From positions 1-64,000 of the forward strand of contig NW_002476082.1 of assembly GCF_000189635.1 (NCBI RefSeq): a stretch of 64,000 nt of DNA, given 5' to 3'. Position 1 is the first letter of the stretch; the number at the start of each line of letters is the position of its first letter. Made by a program: the position numbers and the translations under genes. Below the pieces are notes generated by a model, which did not search any database, was not told the origin of the DNA, and saw only the letters and a program-made list of their open reading frames with translations. Positions 37,535 through 50,469 of this stretch are shown in pieces. Source of the stretch: Tetrahymena thermophila SB210 (Eukaryota > Ciliophora > Oligohymenophorea > Hymenostomatida > Tetrahymenidae).

Positions 37535-40500
37535 TCATAATAAATATTTGCTGTTAAATTGTTCCATAACCATGATATATTTAGATTAACCACCAAATGC
37601 TAAGTATTTTCCATCCTAAGAAAAATCAATTGAAAGTACATAACTGGGATACTCAATTGTGCCTTTTAATTAAAAACCATCCTATTCACTCCATATTTTG
37701 CAATCTTATTCTGAACCAGTTACTAGGTATTTACTATCAGGAGAGAATGTTATTGATGTTACTATCCCAATTTGAGAATTTTAAATCATTTAAAATTAGT
37801 TTTATATAGAAAATACCTAATGACATCTAAATAACTTATTATTACCTCTAGCTGCAAGATATTTTCCATTGTTAGAAAAAACAGCAGAGCTAAATGGTTA
37901 ATCAATTTTGTAAACCACTTGAAAATTTTTGTTTACATCGAATATTTTGAGAGAACCTATTACTATACTGCAAGTAACGAGATATTTATTATCAGGAGAA
38001 AAGGAAAGTGAATTTACAGATAGAACATCTAAAGAGTCTTTTAGCTTAAAACCTTTTGAATACTCATATATTCTGCAAAATGATATTGAACAAGTTGCTA
38101 AATATTAATTACCTTTAGCAGAAAAAGCAACTGATTAAATAGGATCTTAATGATCTTTTAATGTTACATAAAGTTCAAAATTGTTGTCTACTTACCATAC
38201 TTTGCAAGTTTCATCTTTAGAACCTGTTACCATGTATAAACTATCAGCGGAAAAAGCAACTGAAGTTATATACCCAGAATGATCTTTTATGGTTTTTATT
38301 AAAGAGAAATTATTTTCTGAATCCCATATTTTGCAAGTTTTATCATTAGAGCAAGTTGCAAGATATTTTTTATTTGGAGAAAAGGCAATGCTATTTATTT
38401 ATTATGAATGACTTTGTGTTTGACTAATTGCTTCAAATCTATTTTGCATACTCCATAATAAGCAGTTTTTTTCTGATGCAGTGGCCAGATATTAGCTATC
38501 AGCAGAAAAAGCAACTTAAAAAACACGTTTATCTTTATTTGGTTTGAATGTTTGAATCAGTGAAAAATTTTCTAAGATGCTCCATATTTTGCAATCTTTG
38601 TCATCCCTAGAACAAGTAGCTAAATACCTTCCATCTGCTGAAAAATCTATAGAAGTTACATGGCAATTAAATCCTTCTAAAATATGAGTAACTTAAAAGT
38701 TTTTTTGAGCATTCAATATTTTACAATTATTATCTTCAGAACCAGCAGCTATATATTTGCTATCAGCAGAAAAAGCTATACATTAATTCCAATTGTCATT
38801 TACTTCTATAATTTGCTCAAAATTTTTCTCGACATTCCATACTTAACAATTTTTAGTTCCTGTTGCAAGATATTTACCATTTCTAGAAAATACAGCTGAA
38901 TGAAAATAAAATTTATTTTCAATTTAAGTAGCTAATTCAAAATTCTTATTCAAATTCCATATTTTGCAAAATCTATCATCTTCTCCACAAGTTGCTACAT
39001 ATTTTCCATCATATGAAAAAGATATTCCACAGATACATAATTCATGTACCTTAATTGTTTGAATGAGTTCAAAGTCTTTCTCTACATTAAGTATTTCAAT
39101 TACTTCTTTTAAGCCAAATATTAAATACTTTGAATCATGAGAAAAAGCTGCAGATAAACCATACGTTTTGAAATTGCATTCCATAGTTTTTATTATTTAG
39201 AAATCTTTTTCTATATCCCATATTTACTTATTTTCAGAAATTGTTGTCATGTATTTCCCATTTGGTGAAAAAGCTACTACTCTAACATTATCTGTATGAC
39301 CAACTATACTTATCTTTATTTTAAATTACTTTTATACATCATATATATTGCAAGTAAGTCTCTTAGTACAGCAAATAAATGATTACATATCATCAGAAAA
39401 TGCAATAGCTGATACATAAAACTTTTAAAATACGTATTTAAATTCCTTAAATTTGTCATTTATATCCCATATTTCGACTTCACCTGACTTAGAAGCACTT
39501 GCCAAATATTTATTATCAGAAGAAAAGGCAATGCATGTTATAAAATAACGATGTTCCCTTATATTTTTTACCATTTCAAATTAGTTTTCTGCATTCCAAA
39601 TATAAATTTCTGAATCTCTTTTAAGAACTGTTGCAAGAAATTTACCATCAGGAGAAAATTAAGCAAGGTGAGTTTCTTTTTCAAATTCTGTGATTTATTT
39701 AACTAAGGAATAGTTTTCATTTATTTTATTATAAATGTTTATCGTATTTTTATCCTGTGTGACTAACAGCTTACAGTCGTATGAAAGGGTTAATAAACTT
39801 CCACCTATCTCTAATTTGTTAAATTTAAAATCTAAATTTCCAATATAATTTTCATCATTTGCACAGGAAACTGCAATTTGATTATTTATAAAATCAATAT
39901 TTTTAATAGTTTTATAAAAATTTTTTATTTTATGAACTTTAAAATCGGTTAGATTAATCAAAAATACTGTGATTATTGAAGCAATCACAGCATAATCATT
40001 AGAACACTTTTTAATAAATTTAATAGGTGAACATGTAATCCTTTTAGTTTATTCTAAAATTAAAATATCATTATGCATCTTATACTTTGTTATTATTCCC
40101 CACTTGCCTACACCTATAACGCTATTGCCATAGAATATAACTGACGAAAATCTGAATTAGTTTTCATTTGAAAAGACTTACTGTAAAGAGTCTAAAATTG
40201 CTTCACTTGTGTTTGAAGATTCGATAGATCTGCTATCCATATTCACAATGACAGAATTATTTAAATTACATTGATCCAATATTAGGCTATAATGTCTATA
40301 ATTCTAGTTAAACAATGTAGAGAGCGAACACTATTTAAGAATTAAATCTTTAAATAAAAATCTCGATATAAATATGGCAGAAAGTAAATTGGAAGATCCA
40401 CAATCAATTAAGCTCTTTTAATCATACTTTTCAATGTATGATTTTCTTATATATTGAATATATCTATTATTTTTCTCTATTTGATCAAAATTATAATTTT

Positions 40501-43500
40501 AATAGATATCACAATTCTTTTTATCTTATTCTATCAACTAAAAGAGTTTAAGTAGAATTTGTTATTCTGATAAATTTTATCCTCTTTACATTATTTATAT
40601 TTGGTTGATGTTAAATTTTTAAAGCGTTTCAATTGGTAGTAGATGAATGTTTTCTTTGTGTATATCAAAATCAAATTTCATAGCCCTTGCTGCAAAATAT
40701 TCAAAAATAGTTTTATGCCTGAATTCTAATTCATATGATAAGTCTTCATCTTGCTTTTTTTCAATCTCTTTTTGCTCTTAACTTTAAGGTTCACTACCTT
40801 CTTATTCTTCTTCTTTTTTAGAACTTTCTTATTCCTATGTAATTGATGTTCTAGCTATCACTCTTGAGTCAGCATAGTTGTTCAAATATTAGGTAAGCCT
40901 TTCTGTCTCTATATTATTAGCTTTCAAATTGCTTTAAACGTCCTCTCTTAGAGAAAATTTAATTGAGTTTCTTGTAGTAGTAAGGAAATTTAGTTTATTT
41001 CCTTTTTACTTGTATATATGAATAGCCATCGCTTAAAAGTATTCAAAGTGAGACAAAAATACTATTTCGAGTTACTCTTAGTTTTCTTCTGCTTTTAAAT
41101 TTTACTATCCAATAAAAACTTATGCCGATTTTTTAAATGTTTTTTAGAAAAATAATTCTTATATTTAAGTCTGGTCTTTAGCAGTTCTAAAAATATTCAA
41201 AATATTTTGATCATTGAGATCTAAATCTAATATCATCCTTGTTGTCAGATATAAGTTAATTGGGAGTTTGAGCAATTGAATAAACTGTTTGTTTTCAAAA
41301 ATTGTTTTCTAAAATCTTTCATATTACCATTAATTTTTTTTTAATTGGTTATCCTTCATTAATTTAACTTTAAACTTTTCTAAATAAAGTTGGATATCTT
41401 TGTCCTATATTTTTTAGAGTTCAAGGATAGCATAAGAGTTACTTTAAATTGAATTATCTGATTCATCTTCTATGCTTAAATATATTTGCGCATCTTAGAC
41501 AGATATTTTATCTAATCTAGAAGTAACTATCACAATGGTGTTGACCCATTATGATATTTTTAGCTTATTAAAGACTTTGAAATACTTTCCAGTATACTCA
41601 TCATATCCATCTAACATTATTAATTTATTCCTCTCAGATTTTTTTAATATCTCTATTTCACTTGATTTAAAGTTTTAAGATAATAAATACTTTTCAATAG
41701 ATGGCTCTTCTTTATCTAAAAAGCTGCACTTCACAATAAGTGGAATATATTTTGCTCTTTCATCTTTTACATATTCAGATTCGTTATTTAACAACTCATA
41801 TTCTAGTTTTTTTAACAGCATAGATTTTCCAGATCCTCCTTCTGCAAGGATAGATAACATTTAGCAAGGGAAAGAATTGGAAATAATTTATCCATTTGTT
41901 TTTTCTTAGCTTTACTAGGCTGTTTTAACGTAGTTAGGGATAAGGAATTTATCTATAATTTACTGTAAGACATCCATTTCTTTTGAATTTGTACTGAGAC
42001 TATCTTACATAAATATTTTATTTCCTTCTTTAAAGATTGCTCTTTGTTTAATATATAAATTGATAGCCTCAAGCAAAGCATCATCCTTATGCGCAAGTTT
42101 GTTTTGATCTTATCTTTATTTCACACTCGCCTCCCATAATTAAAAGAAGTTAATTGCTAGTAATCTTGGTATATCTTCTTCTTTTTAAATGTCATTTGTG
42201 ATCTGATTTACTTACTCTTCGTTATTTACCAAGGTACTAAGTAAACTTTTAGATTCTTTTGATTATTTAACTATCTCTAAGTAATGTTAATCCATTTTAT
42301 CAATAAATTCTTTCATTTTATGATTTCCTTTATAAATAATTTTGACTGACATTTCTTTTTCTTGCAAATAATTTATGCATAAATCTATCATAATTTTGTG
42401 ATGCTCTTCTTCCTATTAATCAAAATATTCTATGATTTCAGCAAAATGCAACAACAATTATGCTTTTTAGTATCTAAAATGTTCATTTGTAACGATTTAA
42501 CTGGCAATATTCTTTAATGCATAATCAACAACACCATTCTTATATGGTCTCAATTGAAGTAAATTCACAAATTTTAAGATTAAATCTTACTGATTGAGGT
42601 CTTTTAATTTCTGAGAAAATTCTTTAAAATTATCATTACTCTTTTCTTTACCAAGCAAGTAATTTAATTGCATATAAATAAAAAGAACAAGCTCATTATT
42701 TTCTTTATTTTTATTTTGAATTTTCTCTAATTCTTCTAAATAGAAAATAATTTCAGATTGCTTATCAGTCAAATTGTCTTCTTTAATAATATCAAACCTG
42801 CTAAACCATAAAGCACATAGTTTTTAAGATAAATTACCGGCCGTGTAATCTGCATACATTTCCTTTGACTATTAAAATGCAGTTGAAGAAGTTATTTCTT
42901 CATAAATTAACTTCACCTCTTTAATTGTTTTTTTGATATCATCTAATGTTAATTATGTTAAGTTTTTTATAGCGCCGGCAATACTTACGAATCCAGCACC
43001 AAATTTAGCAAGTTGAATAATTTTTTCAGCGATCTTTGAAAAAGTACTCTAATTAGCTTTATCTAAACCTATTCTTTGAGAATTTAAAGCAATTAAAATA
43101 TCAAAGTATTTGTACAAATCAAGTACAGGATAAATTTTTCGATTTTCTTTGCAATAATTTTAGAGCTCTTTTAGTATTTTATCTATTCTATTAATATCTT
43201 TTTACAAGCTTTGTTTATTCTTGACTTAAATGACAATCAGCAAATAATTCATTATCAAATTGATGAGATCAATTACCTTATCTCTCTGTATTTGTTTCAC
43301 AATAGACTCTCTAAAGCGATAGAGACTCTCTTCTATCGCTAATCTAATATAAAGTTCTATTTCATCATCTTTAACTTAATCTACTTTAAAATATTCTGCA
43401 TAATTCGTGTTAAAATCGATAGCTTTAATTTCTTGAGATTCTTCATTTTGTTAATTATTTTTTTAATCGAAATTATAATCTTTCTTTAAAGATTATAATT

Positions 43501-44158
43501 AATCAAAGTCAAGCTAATCATTATTTTTTTTTAATCCTTTTTGGATATTTTATGGGCTGATTGCATCTTCATCGCTATTCTTTGGTCTTGATGTTCCACA
43601 ACCTCCACCTAACAATTTAAAAGACTTTTTAGTAATATTAAAAGAGTCAATTTATGAATTAATCCTTGATTATTTTTTAAAGATAATTGTAGATGCATTT
43701 GATTTCATTTTGTTTATCTTATTTATGAGATTACTTCTTTATATTTATGATAGCCCAACAGCTTATTACTTCATCTCCATTACATCTGGAGTTTATGTGC
43801 CTCTCAAGTTTGAAAAATAAACCTGTCTGAGCATTTAATGTTGATTATTTAGCAAAGCGCCTTCTTCTTATAAGTTTTAAGTTAATCTTTAAGATATATT
43901 CCCCTTTTAAGCTTTGAAGTTCTACAATAACAATTATTTAGATTCAACTTAAGCTATTTTCTTTTAACCTTCTTCTATTCCTTGATCTATTATCTATAAC
44001 TCTAGGTCTTTGGTATTTATATCTTATTAAGGATATTGAAATTCGTCTAAGTTTATTTTGATAAACATTTAATTAGTGGTTTTACTTTTATTTATCTACC
44101 TTTTTATTGTATAGCATTTAGAAGAACTTTGAATTACTATATCAATTCTAGGAACCAT
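37535..44158 (-). CDS. NACHT NTPase with C-terminal WD40 repeats (NLR/STAND-type)
   Basis: One uninterrupted frame of 2,207 aa, no intron. Residues 1-760 are mostly helical with no known domain; a GGGCGTSRP patch lies near residue 190. The NACHT module follows: Walker A EGGSGKS (773-779), Walker B LIMLDGYDE (846-854), the TIVIVTSRLD sensor strand (about 870-880) and, near 1145-1160, FRHKTIFEYFAARAM, the typical end-of-NACHT helix. From about residue 1,450 to the end there are 17 clear WD40 units with the core FSxDxKYLAT and xCKIW, plus at least one degenerate unit, enough for two or more propellers. STAND proteins of this plan bind a ligand through the repeats and use ATP to switch or oligomerise. 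The start was set at 44158 because the frame stays open and coding-like through 43708, an internal Met. The true ligand and effector are unknown. Confidence 0.92.
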
Positions 44159-45974
44159 TTTTGTGATTATTTATTATCTTTTTTTATTATTAAGTTGTTC
44201 AATCTAAATTTTTGGAATTTAAACTAAAAAAATATTTGTGGATTTTATCTTACACAAAATCCCCATTTGATTGATTCTTAATAAATTTACAAAAGATATC
44301 AATGCGCTATTTGTAATTTACTAGTTACACTTCCAAATTATTTAACTATGTATAAACCATACAAATTATAGCTGGGTGGAAATACATTAAATTTTTAAAA
44401 ATGTATTATTTTACATAGTTTAATTTTATATCTTTTTTAAAAAATAATTAGAGATTTTTTAGTAACAATATGCTATAAATTTTGTAAACAGTATTATTTT
44501 TGATTAATGAGAATTATTTGATATCAAAGCTTAAAGATAAGAACTTTATGAGACTTTCAATATATTTTTATTTGATAAGGAAAGAAAAAAATTGCGGCTA
44601 TTAATTGAATTTTTAAATTTCTATTAGCTATTTATCCTACACTAATTTTCTGATTACTTTTTATACTTAACTTCTATTTTTGTTTCTTATCTATTTCAAA
44701 TAAATATTAATTAATACATTTTTAATATATTAACTATTAAGTAATAGCCACTGTTTAAATATTTGTAACTAAATACTATATATTTGATAAAATAGATGAA
44801 AACAATAATAATTAATTTTGCTCTTTCGTCGATTGAAACAAAAAAAAGTTTCATAAAAGTTAAAATAGATATTCAAAAATAGTAACATTGTAATGTATAA
44901 GTAGACAATAGAGATAATAATAGCCATTATTCCGATATCCATTAGGTGGAATGAATTATTTTATTTTAATGTAAAGAATTAATTGCTTCAAATTATTTTA
45001 TACAAAAAAAGAATCAAACTTTTTAAATATTTCAAATTTAAAAATAAAATGTATTTTATATGGATTTAAAAAAATTCAAAAATGAAAGGAAAAATTAATT
45101 AACCATTGATTTAAAATCATGAGCGTAATTGTTAAATTTAACTCAATATTATTAATAAGTAAAGTATATTCAAAAAACCTGTTAATTTTGGCATTGATAT
45201 TTTTGAATTTGATCATTATTTATCAAAATTAAATTAAAAAAATACCCTAAAATGAATGAATAATCATTTAAAAATTAAAGTTTAAGTTCAAATATTCTAA
45301 ATGAATATCTTTAAATGATTATTTTACAATCTTAGTATTTTGAATAATTGTTAATTTTATATTCTATTTCTATAAATTTATTTGGTTTAAAATATAATTA
45401 ATCATAAATATTTAAATAAATACACTATAATTACTCAAACATTAGATGCTTCTAATTTAAGAAGGTGTTTGTTCTATTTTAATGAAGTAGTTAGAATTTA
45501 AGTAATTCATAGAATTTAGAATTTATATAATTTAGAATTTTTAGAATATTTAAATTTTGAGATCACTGAACATTATTATAATTTCAAAGGAATATTAATT
45601 TAACTTTATTATAAATTAATAGCTAAATATTTTTAAATTATTTTATCCTTATTTATTTTTTTTTATTAATAATAAATATTAGACAAAAAATTAAATCATG
45701 TTTTAGCACATCAAAATGAGGACTATACAAATATATGAACGAGTATGATATTAATATGAGAGAAATCTTTAATAAAAATATCTGTTAAAAGGATCAAATT
45801 TTTTAATAAGCATTTCATTTTTAGTTGATATTAATTATTATTTATTTTTTTTAAGGATTTTTCTAATTTAAAAGGTTTAAGAAGAATTTTATTTTTAGAA
45901 TTATTTAAAAAAAATTTAGTAAAATTAAAAATAAGAAAAGGAAGCAAACATTATAAACGCAACAGTAAATAGCT
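44159..45974. other. Divergent intergenic region
   Basis: 1.8 kb of very AT-rich DNA between the starts of the NACHT-WD40 gene (minus) and the cullin gene (plus), so it must contain both promoters. A slightly GC-richer spot at about 44918-44950 includes a small hairpin (ATTCC paired with GGAAT). At 45489-45550 there are irregular repeats of AGAATTTA. No gene is recognised. Confidence 0.55.
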
Positions 45975-48900
45975 ATGAGTGTTTTTTAGCCAATTTCTGA
46001 AGAAGCCACTAAATACACCCTTAATCAAGCTACAAAACTTCTTGAAAAGGTTACATGTAGTTTTAGAACAGGAAAAATTGATGAGAATTCATTTTATGAA
46101 TTTTTCAAGTTGTCAGCGTAAGCAAATATATTATAGATTCTTTCATTGTTTTGTTGTATTATAATAAATTTATTTGTCTTTAATAATAATTACTTCTACT
46201 TCATTTAAAAAGCAAACTTTTTTAATATTAATAAAATTATTAAATAGACTTTGAAGCATTTAAAATCAAAATAAATAGCTTTATTTTATTTTAAATCAAA
46301 TATTTTTGGCAAAATATTTTTTAGAATATGCAAATTATTTATTTTTATATAGAATTTTTAACATTTTTTGTATATTTTTCTGCCTAAGATTTAAAAAACA
46401 AAAAAATAATTTAAAAAAATTTAAATCATTAAAAACATTATTTCTTAAAAATAAAGCTAAATTCGTAGCTCCAACTATTTTAAGCTCATTTTAGCTTGGC
46501 ACTATGAATAAATTTTGAACTTTGTTAATGCCATAAAAGCTGATTTATAATCTAACATCAATTTAGAAGTGGAAGAATAAATTAAGCTCATTTCTAAATA
46601 CTATAGCTGCTTTTAGATTTTTGTTGTTTAGATCAAGCAATTTTTACTAAGTATCGAAGATTTTTTATACAAGACTCAATTGTGGACAACAGTATTCAAA
46701 AAAAGTTTTGAATATTTCCGTAAAGAATTTGAAGGTTTAAAGGAAATTATGATAGAAAAAATATTTAAATTGATTGAAAAAGCAAGAACAAACTATGTGA
46801 TTCCTAATGAAGAACTTAGTAGAGTTATCTAAATTATTATTGATCTAGATTTTAAAAAGGACATCAAGATAGAAAGAGATTTAAAAAATAATGAATTGAG
46901 AGTAATCAGTGATTCTTCTACTGATAACTCAAAAAATTATATCTAACTATTCAAAAATCCTTTCTTGGAAAAGGTAAAAAATTCATTTCATCAATTGAAA
47001 TTACATTTCACTTTTTATTTTATTTAATCAAAACAAAAAAACTGTTTTTTTTATAAATTTAAATTTGCAAAATTTTCTTATAAATCTAATTATATTTTAC
47101 TTACATAAAGCATTGATATTTAATTCATTTATCAAGATTTAATCTAAAACGTAATTATTTATTTTTAAAAAATTCCAAAGAAAAAATTATAATTTTTGTT
47201 AGATTAATGATTCAAAATCTATGAAACCTATTTAAACATATTTGGTTTGATTACAAAACAAATGCAAAAATATATGTACAAAAAAATCAAAATAATTAAA
47301 AAATTTATCCATTAACAAAGTCTTAATATTTTTTAAAAATTATAATCATTATAAATTCTTGTTTCATATAATAAAAAAAAAATATTAATTTGGTTTCATC
47401 TTGTCAATGTTTTAATTAATTTTTGAGAATACTTACTATTTTTTTCAAAATCAGTCAATACTTTTAATCTTTTAAATTTAAAATATTTAGACAAAAAACC
47501 ATTTTTAAAAACTAGCCTCTCTTTGGGCTGGTATGAATGATGTAGAATATTTTAATTTGGCTCTGCAATATATAAAAAGAGAAGAAGAAATTTGCTACCC
47601 ATTATTAATTAATAACACAAAAGAAACAATTATGGATGCTCTACAATTAAAGAGTAGGTTGTAGCTTTATTATCAATAGAAAATTTTTAAGCCTGTATTT
47701 GAATCTGCTTAAAAAAAGATTACTGACTATTAATCTGAAGAAAAAAATAAAGCTTATTCGAAAAAGAATTTTAGAGACTTGAATCGTAATATTCAAAAAT
47801 TTCTTTCTTTTTTTGTGATTATTTAAAAATAAATGACCTTCACCATAAATAAATTAACAAACAAAAAACTATTTGAAAAAAAGTTAATCATTTTCATAAA
47901 TATTAAAAAAAGAGAAAATTGCAACTGAGTGGGTTCATGATTTGATTCAAACTAAAAAATATGTTGAAAAATAAATCCCAAATGAGGATTTGTTATTTAA
48001 TTTAGCACATTAAGAAGCAATAGACAAGACTTTCTAATACTGTTTAACTGAATTTAAAAATGCTTCTTAGCTTTTACTACTATACTGTGATTATTTTATG
48101 AAATAAAGTATTATTTTTATTTACTATGAACTAACTTAAGTAAAAATCATTATCATTATTATTAGATTTATCTGATGAGGAATATGAGAGAAGATAAGCT
48201 GATTTTAATACTATCTTTGTTTATATGTAGTCAAAAGATGAATTTTTGCAGTACTATTAGTAAGCCTTGTGTAAAAGATTAATTTGTTTTAACTTTAAAA
48301 GCATTGATGCTGAATATAAAATGGTCACTCAGTTCAAGGTTACTTTTAACATTCAATATTAGAATAATTAAATTAATAATTATTTCAATAGAATTCAATA
48401 GGCGTTCACACTACCGTAATTAGATTTCAAAATATGCTCACTGATCTTAAAATTAACGAGCAGTATAATAAAGAAAAGTTTTAAAATGATGTTTTAAAGA
48501 TTTACATACTTAGTTCAGTTGCTTGGCCTCTTCTAAGAAATGAATAAGATAACATTATTTTCCCCTCCTCTTTTGTTGGCTTGATAAATTAATTCACTTA
48601 TCAATACAACTAAATTTATAATAAAAGGAAAATCTATTGGCTATTAAATGAAGGTTCAGCTGAAATCAATTTCATAAGTGATAATATGGATAACTTTGGA
48701 GGTAAGTATATTTTAAGGACAACTTCGTATCAAATGTTGATCTTAATGAAGATGAATGAGAAAGATCAATTCACAGTCAAAGATTTAATGGACTAAACTG
48801 GAATTAATAAGTACTCATTTGATAGCAATCTAAAATAGCTAATTAAACTCAAAATTTTGAATTGTAGTGAGAATGATAAATATACTGAATTCTCTGAAAT

Positions 48901-49317
48901 AAAAATTAATACTTAGTTTTATTCCACTAAGAAAAGTATTCTTTGTTTGCCTCATGCTTCTGTTTCAGTAATTTAACATTTTACTCATTTATTTATATTT
49001 TGTAATTTATCTCTGATTAATATATTAAAATTTATTTTTAGACTTAATAGGATGATTCAAATATTTCTAGCATTTAGACTACAGTTGAATAAGAAAGAAC
49101 TTAAATTATTAAGGCTTATTTAGTTAAAATTATGAAGATTAGAAAAGTTATGGCTCACAATGACCTTATTAAAGAATGTGTTGAATTAATTAAAAAATGC
49201 TCTCGTACCTTCGAACCTTGTTTTCTTCACATAAAAAACTGTATTGAGAATCTGATTGAATAAGAATACATTAAACGCATAGAAAATGATTACAAAAAAT
49301 ATTAATATGTGCAATGA
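45975..49317 (+). CDS. Cullin family protein (CRL ubiquitin-ligase scaffold)
   Basis: Seven exons, 720 aa. Introns: 46118-46468, 46974-47490, 47786-47912, 48108-48165, 48339-48391 and 48968-49041; the spliced frame is continuous. Cullin landmarks in order: an N-terminal repeat segment (NPFLEKTKNHFQKLASLW), FVYMQSKDEFLQYYQQALCKRLI (cullin-homology start, with the usual KD.F...Y...L.KRL pattern), VLKIYILSSVAWPLL, TSYQMLILMKMNEKDQFTV, and the C-terminal winged helix IMKIRKVMAHNDLI with the neddylation lysine in IMKIRK. The protein ends FLHIKNCIENLIEQEYIKRI, as in Nedd8 domains. It should scaffold a RING protein (Rbx) at its C-terminus and a substrate adaptor at its N-terminus. The sequence is divergent; which cullin class it belongs to is not decided here. 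Confidence 0.92.
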
Positions 49318-49983
49318 AATTAATAGACCATTTTAAATAATCTAATTACTAAAAGTTTTTTAAATCAAAATGGCTTTTTATTTTTAAATTATGAAGAATT
49401 TTTATAATTAAGTCACTCAAATATAATTACATATCAATAGTTTTCTTCAAGTTAAATTATGGTGACTATTTTTACATACCCTTTAAGGGATTATAAATAT
49501 TTTTTTTAAATATAATATAATTATTCAAGAGTTAGTTTTTTGAATTTTAAAATAAAATAAACATTTTAAAAACCTAAAACACAAAGAAATCGGTAAAACT
49601 AATTTTTCAGCTATGCTATTTTATTTGTAAATTTATTATTAAATATTTAAAAATTGTTTTTTTATTCACTCTTTAAAATTTATTGTTTCAATTAATGATA
49701 AAATATTTAATAATTTAAATTTATTTATAAATTCGTTTTTTGAATTATTTACTGATTTTAAATATTTAATTTTTCCAAATACTGCTAAATCAATCTATAT
49801 ATATTGCATAAATATTTAAAAATACTAATCAATTAATGAATATTTAACAAGTCATTTAATTATTTATACTTTTTCAAATTGTAGTATCAAAATATATAGG
49901 AATAATTAAGCCTTAATAAGAATAATACTTTAGCTTCCTTACCATTTATGAATATTTATTATGTTATTTAATATTTATTTTTT
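49318..49983. other. 3' intergenic region with a surface-antigen relic
   Basis: Convergent gap between the cullin and the surface-antigen gene. It contains a relic of a second antigen C-terminus (about 49873-49945), otherwise AT-rich sequence. Confidence 0.55.
49873..49945 (-). pseudogene. Relic of a surface-antigen C-terminus
   Basis: On the minus strand this reads GSQSIILIKAQLFLYILILQ, matching the end of the intact neighbour, GSQSIILIASHLLVCILMF. At DNA level the match runs through about 27 bases (around 49918-49945 against 50029-50055, with AATACTTTAGCTTCCTTA common). Only the hydrophobic tail is left and there is no start, so this is the remnant of a tandem copy. Confidence 0.65.
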
Positions 49984-50469
49984 TCAAATCAGAAACATCA
50001 AAATACAAACTAACAAGTGTGATGCAATAAGAATAATACTTTAGCTTCCTTAGCATGCTTTTTAAGTACCTTATAAAGAAGTTTGGCCATTAGGACAAGG
50101 AGTACAAGTATTGTTATTTTTTACATCAGCATAAAAATTAGCATTACAAACGCACGTATCAGCAGTATAGTTAAAAATAGCATTTTAATCAGAACAAAGG
50201 CATTTACCCGAGCCTTGATCAAATGTAGTACTATCTGAAGGGCAAGTTATACATGCCAAACTTGACACAGATCCATATGGAGAAGATTAACTTCCTCCAC
50301 AAGATGTGCATTAAGTATTTACTCCAGAAGGAGTTCCAAAATAACTATAATTACAATAGCATATCCCATTTTTATCAGGCAAAGCTTATGAATCTTTGCA
50401 TATTACTGCTGCAAAACTTTTTTAAAAAGCAAATATTGAAAGGAGAATGCCTAAAATGCAGATATTCAT
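49984..50469 (-). CDS. Short immobilization-antigen-type surface protein
   Basis: Intronless, 161 aa. N-terminal signal peptide (MNICILGILLSIFAF), then a Cys-rich body with regular CxC and CxxC pairs (ICYCNYSYFG, CTSCGGS, CITCPSDS, KCLCSDQ, CVCNANFYAD, CTPCPNGQTS), and a hydrophobic C-terminus (SIILIASHLLVCILMFLI) with no basic tail, as for GPI attachment. This is the layout of ciliate i-antigens, abundant GPI-anchored coat proteins of cilia and cell surface. It is much shorter than typical i-antigens and has only about one and a half repeats. Convergent with the cullin; a degenerate second copy of its tail lies just downstream. Confidence 0.85.

Noticed and set aside
46306..46494. Small plus-strand frame of 62 codons
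   Set aside because: Lies mostly in intron 1 of the cullin gene and is only AT-rich low-complexity sequence.
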